Of a stretch of DNA of 19,882 nt, positions 6,857 to 13,038 are shown in pieces (position 1 is the first letter of the stretch; the number at the start of each line of letters is the position of its first letter). Source of the stretch: Nitrososphaerota archaeon (GTDB lineage Archaea; Thermoproteota; Nitrososphaeria; Nitrososphaerales; UBA183); the NCBI GenBank assembly GCA_027886925.1, contig JAPCJN010000013.1, positions 1-19,882 on the forward strand, in the 5' to 3' direction. Position numbers and translations under genes: made by a program. Under the pieces are notes generated by a model. That model was not told where the DNA came from. It was given only the letters and a program-made list of their open reading frames with translations, and ran no database searches.

Positions 6857-7531
6857 ATGCGAGACGGAGGCTGCGCCGAGCGCGATGATGGGAGAGAGTG
6901 GCTAGCTAGTTTGGACCCGTCGTTGCTGGTCTCGGCGCTCCTGACAACCATGGGCACGTTGTTCGTGGCGGAACTCACGGACAAAGACGCGCTCTTTCTC
7001 CTCTCTCTGGCGACGAAGACGAAGGCGGTGGTTGTGTTCGCTGCCGGCTCGGTCGCTTTCACGATCACGACGGGGATAATCGTCCTGGTCGGTTCGGCGC
7101 TGCTCACCGTCGTCCCAGTGCTCTGGATCAAGGTTGTCGGGGGAACGATCATGATCGCATACGCCCTATGGGAATACACGCGGCCACCGGTGGGCGGACC
7201 TGAGCTCGAGAAAAGGGAGGGAAAGGTGCTCGGAAGGCTCGGTGGAGGCCAATGGTCGGTCTTCTTTCCTGCGGTGGTGGCTTTGGTCACGCTCGACCTA
7301 GCCGGTGACGCCACAGAGCTGTTGACGATCGTCCTCCTTGCCCGATTCGACGACATACTCGTCGTCTTCGCGGGCGCGGTCATCGGCCTCGTCGCGGCGA
7401 CGGCTGTGGAGACGGCGCTGGGCAATAGGCTGGGAAGGTTACTCTCTCCAAAGAGGATAAAGTACATCTCGGTCGCGGTCCTCCTCATCATCGGGAGCGC
7501 GATAGTCGTGACCTCTCTGCTGAACTTTTGA
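6857..7531 (+). CDS. GDT1/TMEM165 (UPF0016)-like cation transporter, with altered motifs
   Basis: The protein is a six-helix membrane protein of 224 residues made of two similar halves joined by a charged loop (about 108-130). GDT1 proteins move Mn2+ or Ca2+ against protons and carry one E-x-G-D-K/R-T/S motif per half. The first half here has AELTDKDALF (38-47) and the second DLAGDATEL (147-155), at the expected positions near the start of each half. Both depart from consensus: Gly is Thr in the first, and the second has lost the leading Glu and the basic residue. Family membership is therefore likely but function could have shifted. The frame is open back to 6764; ATG 6857 and TTG 6911 are both possible starts. 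I chose the ATG, without promoter support. Confidence 0.55.
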   Translation: MRDGGCAERDDGREWLASLDPSLLVSALLTTMGTLFVAELTDKDALFLLSLATKTKAVVVFAAGSVAFTITTGIIVLVGSALLTVVPVLWIKVVGGTIMIAYALWEYTRPPVGGPELEKREGKVLGRLGGGQWSVFFPAVVALVTLDLAGDATELLTIVLLARFDDILVVFAGAVIGLVAATAVETALGNRLGRLLSPKRIKYISVAVLLIIGSAIVVTSLLNF

Positions 7532-7580
7532 GGCAAGGTCCTCTCCCAGACCGCCGAGTTTCGACGCCAGCCGCTCAAGC

Positions 7581-7587
7581 CTTAAAT
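7581..7587 (+). promoter_or_regulatory. Possible TATA box of proS
   Basis: CTTAAAT lies about 34 bases before the TTG at 7618, in a G+C-rich gap. It would give a transcript start near 7610 and supports use of the TTG. Confidence 0.4.
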
Positions 7588-7617
7588 CACGTCCGCGGCT
7601 CGGGCGCTTCGAAATAG

Positions 7618-9051
7618 TTGCCCAAGGCAGCACCTCTCCCCGACAAGTTAGAGAAGTTCGGCGAGTGGTATGACCTCGTCTCCGAGAAGGCTGAGCTTGC
7701 AGACGTGAGATATGGGGTAAAGGGGTTCGTCGTGTTCAGGCCCAACCTCATGCACATCGTGAGGGCCATCTACTCGACTCTCGAGAGGGACATGATAGCG
7801 AGCGGGCACAGGGCGATGCTCTTCCCGCTGTTGATCCCGTTCAAGAACCTCTTGATAGAGAAAGAACATGTCAAGGGGTTTGAAAACCAGGTTTTCTCAG
7901 TCGAAAAGGCTGGCGGCGAAGACCTAGAAGAGAAGCTCTTCATCCGGCCAACTTCTGAGACCGCGATATACCCCATGTACGCCCTTTGGATAAGGAGCTA
8001 CAGGGACCTGCCGTTCAAGGCGTTCCAATCCTGCGCGGTCTACCGCTACGAGACGAAGGCGACTCGCCCCCTCTTCAGAGGAAGGGAATTCCTCTGGATA
8101 GAGTCTCACGACGTGTTTGCGAAAAGAGACCAGGCGGAGGCACAGCTCAAGGAGGACCTGGAGATAACCAAGAAGACGTTCAAGGAGTTCGCGCTGCCCT
8201 TCCTACCGATAGAAAGGGAGCCATTCGACAGGTTCCCAGGGGCCGAGCGGAGCGTGGCGTACGACGTCGCTCTCCCGGACAAGCAGGTCCTTCAGTCCGC
8301 GACGACGCACCTCTTGGGGAAGCGTTTCACCCAGCCCTTCGAAGTATCGTTCCTTTCGAAGGAGGGCGAGAGGGTGGTTCCCGAATCGACCTGCTTTGGA
8401 CCGGGGGTCTCTAGGATCGCTGCGTTGGTAGTGTCGATTCACGGGGACCAATATGGTCTCGTGCTCCCATTCAAGGCGGCCTTGGTCCAGGTCGTGATAA
8501 TCCCGATAAGGAATGAGCCGGCGCTGGTAGAGTACGCCCGCGTGCTGGCCGCGAAGGTTTCGCAGGCCGGCTACAGCGTCAAGGTAGACGATGCGAGCGA
8601 GACGGCTGGCGAGAAGTTCTACCGTTGGGAGATGCTGGGCACGCCCGTCAGGATCGAGATAGGGCCGAGGGAAGCAGAGAGCAAGACGCTCACCGTCACG
8701 CGGAGGGACCTGAGGTCGCGCGAGAACGTCCCAGAAGCGGCCCTCGTCGAAAAGCTGGCGGCGTTGGACAAGGAGATCTTGAGCGAGCTGTCGCGGAGGG
8801 CTTGGGGATGGCTCGATTCCAACATCCACGACTCCTCTTCCAAGGAGGACCTGATAGCGAAGACCAAGGGCGGCGGGTTCATCAAGTTCTCATTCTGTGG
8901 CACAGAGGAGTGCGCCGCCGCGATAAAGGCGCAGACAGGAGGATACGAGGTCCGTGGAAGGAGGGCGGACATAGAGGAGGTGCACGCAGAGTCATGCACC
9001 TGGTGCGGCAAGAAGGCCGTCGAGCTGGCCTACCTCGCAAAGGCCTACTGA
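7618..9051 (+). CDS. proS: Prolyl-tRNA synthetase, archaeal/eukaryotic type
   Basis: This class II synthetase attaches proline to tRNA-Pro. It is complete at 477 residues. The catalytic core has IRPTSETAIYPMY (109-121), motif 2 VYRYETKATRPLFRGREFLW (141-160), WIESHDVF (160-167) and motif 3 around FGPGVSRIAALV (260-271). The anticodon-binding domain spans about 285-385. The C-terminal domain typical of archaea and eukaryotes has four cysteines (427, 432, 460, 463) for structural zinc and ends in a terminal Tyr, as in relatives. There is no bacterial-type insertion editing domain. The start is TTG 7618. It converges on the PfkB kinase gene with 13 bases between them. Confidence 0.97.
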   Translation: MPKAAPLPDKLEKFGEWYDLVSEKAELADVRYGVKGFVVFRPNLMHIVRAIYSTLERDMIASGHRAMLFPLLIPFKNLLIEKEHVKGFENQVFSVEKAGGEDLEEKLFIRPTSETAIYPMYALWIRSYRDLPFKAFQSCAVYRYETKATRPLFRGREFLWIESHDVFAKRDQAEAQLKEDLEITKKTFKEFALPFLPIEREPFDRFPGAERSVAYDVALPDKQVLQSATTHLLGKRFTQPFEVSFLSKEGERVVPESTCFGPGVSRIAALVVSIHGDQYGLVLPFKAALVQVVIIPIRNEPALVEYARVLAAKVSQAGYSVKVDDASETAGEKFYRWEMLGTPVRIEIGPREAESKTLTVTRRDLRSRENVPEAALVEKLAALDKEILSELSRRAWGWLDSNIHDSSSKEDLIAKTKGGGFIKFSFCGTEECAAAIKAQTGGYEVRGRRADIEEVHAESCTWCGKKAVELAYLAKAY

Positions 9052-9064
9052 ACGGAACAGACCG

Positions 9065-9964
9065 TCAGACGGTCTCGACGGTCGTAGCGGCCCCGTAGAG
9101 CTTGTGCGCCTGCTGGTCGACGCTTCTCGGAAGATCCACCTTGCCGAGGGCGATCGAAGTCAAAGACAGCGAGGAGGCGGCCATGCCGAAGCAGCACGAC
9201 CAGAGGAAGTCCCTGGAGCGGAGGAAGCAGCTTATCAGCGCCCCCGCGAAGATGTCTCCGGCCCCGGTGGTGTCGACGACCTTCACAAGAGGGATCTCGA
9301 CCTCGGATATCTTGTTCCCATCAAGCACGAGCGCTGGCGCCGCCCCTCTCGTCACGACCGCCTTCCTTACCTTCTTCGAGAGCTTGACGAGCGCCGCCCT
9401 CCCGTCGGTCATCCCGGTGAGGGCGTGGGCCTCTTCAAGATCCATCTTCAACGCGTCGACGTTTCCAAGAACCTTGTCGTCGTTCCAGCTGTCGACGACG
9501 ACCCTCCCCGAGCTGTCGAACATCCTGACGAAGCCTTGGGGGTCGAGGAAGCAAAAATCCGACCTCTTCCGGATCTCGTCGAAGACGGGGGTCGACACCT
9601 CGTGAGCCAATGGGCTGACCAATGAGGCGTTGAACTGCTTGTCGGGCACCTGCTCGATGGTCAGGTCCTCGCACCTCTCGACAAGATACAGAGAGCGCTC
9701 CTCGCCTCTTATCACGAGCTTGAAGCGCGTCGTCTTCTTCGTGCTGCTCTTGTCGACAGCCCGGAGCTGTAACCCGTTCCTCGCGAGCCAGACGATCTGT
9801 TCGTCGGGAAAATCTGGACCGACCTTGGTCAGCGGCGTGACATCGAAGCCGAAGCGGGCGCAGAGGATGCCCGCGTAGGACGGAGGGCCGCCGATGGAGG
9901 TGACCTGGCGCATGGCGAGTTCGATCTTGTCGATCGTGATGAAGCCTGCCACGAGCACATTCAA
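9065..9964 (-). CDS. PfkB-family sugar or nucleoside kinase
   Basis: An ATP-dependent ribokinase-fold kinase of 299 residues; the substrate cannot be told from sequence. The N-terminal part has SIGGPPSYAGILCARFG (23-39), the GG motif that contacts the sugar and the lid hinge. The C-terminal PfkB signature is VVDTTGAGDIFAGALISCFL (229-248), where GAGD forms the anion hole and Asp237 is the catalytic base. VVTRGAAPALVL is the ATP-side strand. Lid strands at about 75-97 are short, as in ribokinase-type archaeal members. Candidates include ribose/nucleoside, fructose-phosphate or inositol kinases. The start is TTG 9964; a TATA-like element lies at 10002-10008. It is convergent with proS. Confidence 0.87.
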   Translation of the reverse strand: MNVLVAGFITIDKIELAMRQVTSIGGPPSYAGILCARFGFDVTPLTKVGPDFPDEQIVWLARNGLQLRAVDKSSTKKTTRFKLVIRGEERSLYLVERCEDLTIEQVPDKQFNASLVSPLAHEVSTPVFDEIRKRSDFCFLDPQGFVRMFDSSGRVVVDSWNDDKVLGNVDALKMDLEEAHALTGMTDGRAALVKLSKKVRKAVVTRGAAPALVLDGNKISEVEIPLVKVVDTTGAGDIFAGALISCFLRSRDFLWSCCFGMAASSLSLTSIALGKVDLPRSVDQQAHKLYGAATTVETV

Positions 9965-10001
9965 CGAGGCGCCATCTGCCCGTGTCAGTCGCGTACATTA
10001 A

Positions 10002-10008
10002 GTTAAAC
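10002..10008 (-). promoter_or_regulatory. Possible TATA box of the PfkB gene
   Basis: The minus strand reads GTTTAACTTAA across this site, some 40 bases before the TTG at 9964. A transcript start near 9978 would leave a leader of about 14 bases. Confidence 0.4.
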
Positions 10009-10066
10009 TTGCGATGCCATCGTCCACGGGTCCTGCGAAATTGAAGGCCTCAAACACGGCCCCAAG

Positions 10067-10074
10067 CTTTTAAG
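10067..10074 (+). promoter_or_regulatory. TATA box of the eS26 gene
   Basis: CTTTTAAG lies about 37 bases ahead of the ATG at 10108, predicting a transcript start near 10097 and a short leader. The gap behind the PfkB gene shows no other signal. Confidence 0.45.
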
Positions 10075-10107
10075 CAGGCCCCTGCGGCGCATTCCTTAGC
10101 AATCAGC

Positions 10108-10383
10108 ATGACGAAGAAGAGAAAGAGCCGCGGACGCTCGAAGGGAGGCAAGGGCAGTTCCGGCTTCATTTCGTGTAGCAACTGCGGCGCTCTAGTCCCG
10201 CGAGACAAGGCAAAGAAGGTCACGACGAGGTTGAGTCTGGTAGAGCCTTTGCTCGCGAGGGAGCTCAGGGCGGCTGGGGCTTACATCGCCTCGCCCACCA
10301 CAGTTAGATATTACTGCGTGTCTTGCTCGGTCCACTACGGAATCGTGAAGGTCAGGGCCAAAGCCGACAGACGCCTTACCTGA
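10108..10383 (+). CDS. rps26e: Small-subunit ribosomal protein eS26
   Basis: This 91-residue protein binds near the mRNA exit channel and the 3' end of 16S rRNA. A basic, Gly-rich N-terminus (1-17) precedes FISCSNCGALVPRDKAKKV, matching the eS26 signature with Cys23 and Cys26. The second zinc pair is Cys70 and Cys73 in YYCVSCSVHYGIVKVR, and the protein ends in a basic tail. The spacing of the cysteines and the VP-x-DKA-x-K motif are diagnostic. eS26 is found in eukaryotes and in TACK and Asgard archaea but not in Euryarchaeota, so it is the best lineage marker here. It stands alone between two minus-strand genes. Confidence 0.95.
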   Translation: MTKKRKSRGRSKGGKGSSGFISCSNCGALVPRDKAKKVTTRLSLVEPLLARELRAAGAYIASPTTVRYYCVSCSVHYGIVKVRAKADRRLT

Positions 10384-10441
10384 CATGCCGTCGGCCGGCC
10401 AATTCGTTCACGTAGTCAGTGTCGAGCTTGTGCCGAGATGC

Positions 10442-10972
10442 CTAGGCAAGCCTTGGGCGACCCAGTGACTTGCTCACCTTGATGGTTCTCTCGACGAAGG
10501 TGAGAAACGCGAGTATCGCGACTATCAGGACGCCGAGCATGACCGCGGGGAGCAGCGAAGCAACTATGAGAACTACTAGCCTCTCGCTCCTCTCTCCCAC
10601 GCCGATGCCTGCGAGGTTCACCCCGAGCGAGTCCGCCTTCGCCCGCGTGTAGCTCACCAACAGGCTAAGTGATAGCGCGAGGAGCACGAGGTAAGACGAT
10701 GTGTAGTTCCCGAAGATTATTCCAAGGTAGATGAGCACTTCTGAGACTCTGTCAAGGGTCGAATCTAGAAATGCACCTCGGGCGCTCGTCTTTCCCGTCG
10801 CCCGCGCCACCGCACCGTCCACGACGTCGAAGATCCCCGAGAGGACGAGCAGCAACCCCGCCGCTACAGGGTCACCTACACCGTAATACACAGCGGCCAG
10901 GATAGCAAAGAGCAAACCGATGAGCGTCCACGCGGTGGGGCTGGGAATTACCTTCGACGCGCCCGATCCCAC
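10442..10972 (-). CDS. CDP-alcohol phosphatidyltransferase (archaetidylinositol phosphate synthase-like)
   Basis: This integral membrane enzyme swaps CMP of a CDP-lipid for an alcohol such as inositol phosphate to make polar lipid head groups. The signature D-x2-D-G-x2-A-R-x8-G-x3-D-x3-D is intact: Asp49, Asp52-Gly53, Ala56-Arg57, Gly66, Asp70, Asp74. About five to six helices follow. The annotated GTG start (10972) gives 176 residues and removes the usual N-terminal amphipathic helix. That helix appears to be encoded just upstream, where the frame reads TLDRLRGSLSSVLSK without any ATG, GTG or TTG (see findings). The archaetidylinositol-phosphate assignment rests on family resemblance; archaetidylglycerol or archaetidylserine synthases are alternatives. 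It is divergent from the small zinc-finger gene. Confidence 0.85.
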   Translation of the reverse strand: MGSGASKVIPSPTAWTLIGLLFAILAAVYYGVGDPVAAGLLLVLSGIFDVVDGAVARATGKTSARGAFLDSTLDRVSEVLIYLGIIFGNYTSSYLVLLALSLSLLVSYTRAKADSLGVNLAGIGVGERSERLVVLIVASLLPAVMLGVLIVAILAFLTFVERTIKVSKSLGRPRLA

Positions 10973-11056
10973 TTTCGAAAGGACCGACGAGAGCGAACCT
11001 CTTAGTCTGTCTAGCGTCTCGATTTCCCCTGGTCGAGGGACATTCCGAGAATATGC

Positions 11057-11064
11057 TATAAATA
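11057..11064 (+). promoter_or_regulatory. TATA box of the small Zn-finger gene and thrS
   Basis: TATAAATA is the closest match to the archaeal TATA consensus in the window. Its centre is about 29 bases before the ATG at 11089, which predicts a leaderless transcript covering that gene and probably thrS. The reverse strand reads TATTTATA and might also serve the lipid synthase gene. Confidence 0.65.
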
Positions 11065-11088
11065 AGGTCTGGATAGGCTAAGCTCAGA

Positions 11089-11295
11089 ATGGGCAAAGTG
11101 GACAAGGGCGTCGCATGCTCCATCACAGGCTGCAAGAACAAGGGCGAGAGGTCTATGGGGAGAGATCAGCTTGTAGGGTCGGGGCTCGCCGCCGCAGGCG
11201 ACGCGAAGAGGGTATATCTCTGTCATGAACACTACAAGGTATGGAAGAAGAGCACCAAGAAAGAAAGAGAAATGCAGAGAGCCCGCTGGGGCTAA
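11089..11295 (+). CDS. Small zinc-finger-like conserved protein
   Basis: I cannot name this 68-residue protein. It has Cys10 and Cys15 in CSITGC, then YLCHEHYKVWKK with Cys45 and His46/His48. This C-x4-C...C-x2-H set could hold one zinc ion. The C-terminus is strongly basic (KKSTKKEREMQRARW), suggesting nucleic acid or ribosome contact. A strong TATA box sits at leaderless spacing before the ATG. Its stop is only 21 bases from thrS on the same strand, so the two are likely co-transcribed. I recall similar short CxxxxC...C-x-x-H proteins in thaumarchaeal genomes but have not verified this. Confidence 0.75.
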   Translation: MGKVDKGVACSITGCKNKGERSMGRDQLVGSGLAAAGDAKRVYLCHEHYKVWKKSTKKEREMQRARWG

Positions 11296-11305
11296 AGAGA
11301 CGGAT

Positions 11306-11309
11306 GGAG
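11306..11309 (+). promoter_or_regulatory. Shine-Dalgarno-like site of thrS
   Basis: GGAG within CGGATGGAGACA lies seven bases before the ATG at 11317. As the second gene of a probable two-gene transcript, thrS would need such a site, while the leaderless first gene would not. Confidence 0.5.
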
Positions 11310-11316
11310 ACAAGAG

Positions 11317-13038
11317 ATGAGGATACTCCAGCAGCACCTCGACTTTATCGAATATGAGCCGATAAGCAAGGAGATCTCCAAGGCAGAGGAGGCGACCAAG
11401 GAAAAGAAGAGATACGAGGACATAGTGGTGCTCTTCACTTCGGTGGAAAAGGGGGACGACGCTGAGGTCGCAAAGAAGGCCGTGGAAGGGACCAAGGCCT
11501 TCCTCGAGAAGCTCAAGGTCTTCCGCATCATCATCTATCCTTACGCGCACCTCAGTCAGAACCTCGCTAGGCCCGACGACGCGCTGACGGTCCTGAAGCA
11601 GATGGAGAAAGACGCGAAGGGAGCAGGGCTGGAGGTGTATCGAGCCCCGTTCGGATGGAACAAGGCATTCCAGATAAAGGTGAAAGGTCACCCGCTCGCG
11701 GAGCAATCCAGGGTTTATTCGAAGGATCTGCAAGCGGCGCAAGCGACGCCCCCGGCGATCGAAGAAAAAGCCCCGAAGGAGGCGAGGGCAGAGATGACCG
11801 AGGAGCAGATGCTCGCGCGGATCAAGAAGAGCGACTTCGGCGCACTGCCCGACTCCGACCACAGGGTCATCGGGGAGAGGCTGGACCTGTTCAGCTTCCA
11901 GGAGCCATCCCCGGGCATGGTATTCTGGCACGACAAAGGCCTGAAGCTGCGGAACCTGCTGGTCGCGTTCACGAGGGGAGAGCTCGTCGAGAGGAAATAT
12001 GTCGAGATCAGCACTCCCTCGCTCTCGAACGTGGTTCTCTGGAAGGTGAGCGGCCACTGGGAGCACTATAGGGACAACCTGTTCCTCACCAGAGTCGGTG
12101 AGGAGGAGTTCAGCCTCAAGCCCATGAACTGTCCGCCCACGATGCTCTACTACAAGACGAGGCGGTGGAGCTACAGGGAGCTCCCGCTGAGGGTGGCATG
12201 CTTCGACTCGCTCTTCAGGAACGAGCTAAGCGGGGTGGCGAGCGGGCTGTTCAGGGTGAAGATGTTCAGCCAAGACGATGGCCACATCTTCGTGGCGGAC
12301 GATCAGGTAGGCTCGGAGGTGGCTAACATCATCGACATGATGGCGAAAGTCTACGGGGTCTTCGGGCTCGAATACAGCCTTAACGTCTCCACCATGCCGG
12401 ACGACCACCTCGGGACAAAGGAGCTCTGGGACAAGGCTACCGATGCGCTAATCCACGCGGTGAAGTCAAAGGGGCTGGCATACCAGATCAAGGAGAAGGA
12501 AGGGGCGTTTTACGGGCCGAAGATAGACGTGGACGTCAAGGACTCATTGGGGAGGAAGTGGCAGTGCGGGACGATCCAGCTCGACTATCAGACCCCCACC
12601 AGGTTCAAGCTCACCTTTGTAGGGAACGACGGCGCAGAGCATACTCCGGTAGTGATCCACCGTGCCGTCTACGGGTCGCTCGAGCGTTTCATCGGGATAA
12701 TCATCGAACACTTCCAAGGTAAGTTCCCGGTCTGGCTGTCTCCGGTGCAGGTCAAGGTCCTCCCGGTATCGGACGACAACAAGGCATATGCAGGAAAGAT
12801 CATCAAGAAGCTCGCGGAGAAAGGCATCAGGGTGGAGGAGGCATTCGACTCTGGGACCATCGGAGGGAAGATAAGGAACGCCCAGCTCCAGAAGATACCT
12901 TACATGTTGGTGATAGGTTCGAAGGAAGAGCAATCGGACACGGTAGCGGTAAGGGCGAGAGACGGCGACGTAAGATACGGCGTGAAGCTGGACGACTTCA
13001 CCGCCGAAGTAAATGAGAAGATTGGAGCCTACGCCTGA
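11317..13038 (+). CDS. thrS: Threonyl-tRNA synthetase, archaeal type with DTD-like editing domain
   Basis: This class II synthetase of 573 residues attaches threonine to tRNA-Thr. The N-terminal domain (about 1-140) is the archaeal editing module related to D-aminoacyl-tRNA deacylase, with YPYAHLSQNLA (74-84) and APFGWNKAFQIKVKGHPLAE (110-129); it clears serine from tRNA-Thr. Catalytic motifs are LKPMNCPPTM (267-276), FRNELSGVASGLFRVKMFSQ (300-319) and motif 3 YGSLERFIGIIIEH (452-465). Zinc ligands are Cys272, His323 and His448. The anticodon domain is about 475-573. It is somewhat shorter than Pyrococcus ThrRS (about 625), with the shortening in the linker at about 140-180. In the editing site, Asn115 stands where Pyrococcus has Tyr. 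Its last ten bases overlap the polB stop region. Confidence 0.97.
   Translation: MRILQQHLDFIEYEPISKEISKAEEATKEKKRYEDIVVLFTSVEKGDDAEVAKKAVEGTKAFLEKLKVFRIIIYPYAHLSQNLARPDDALTVLKQMEKDAKGAGLEVYRAPFGWNKAFQIKVKGHPLAEQSRVYSKDLQAAQATPPAIEEKAPKEARAEMTEEQMLARIKKSDFGALPDSDHRVIGERLDLFSFQEPSPGMVFWHDKGLKLRNLLVAFTRGELVERKYVEISTPSLSNVVLWKVSGHWEHYRDNLFLTRVGEEEFSLKPMNCPPTMLYYKTRRWSYRELPLRVACFDSLFRNELSGVASGLFRVKMFSQDDGHIFVADDQVGSEVANIIDMMAKVYGVFGLEYSLNVSTMPDDHLGTKELWDKATDALIHAVKSKGLAYQIKEKEGAFYGPKIDVDVKDSLGRKWQCGTIQLDYQTPTRFKLTFVGNDGAEHTPVVIHRAVYGSLERFIGIIIEHFQGKFPVWLSPVQVKVLPVSDDNKAYAGKIIKKLAEKGIRVEEAFDSGTIGGKIRNAQLQKIPYMLVIGSKEEQSDTVAVRARDGDVRYGVKLDDFTAEVNEKIGAYA

Noticed and set aside
11056..12066. A 336-codon minus-strand frame opposite the zinc-finger gene and thrS
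   Set aside because: Shadow of real coding on the plus strand; it also crosses the thrS promoter region and has no domain pattern.
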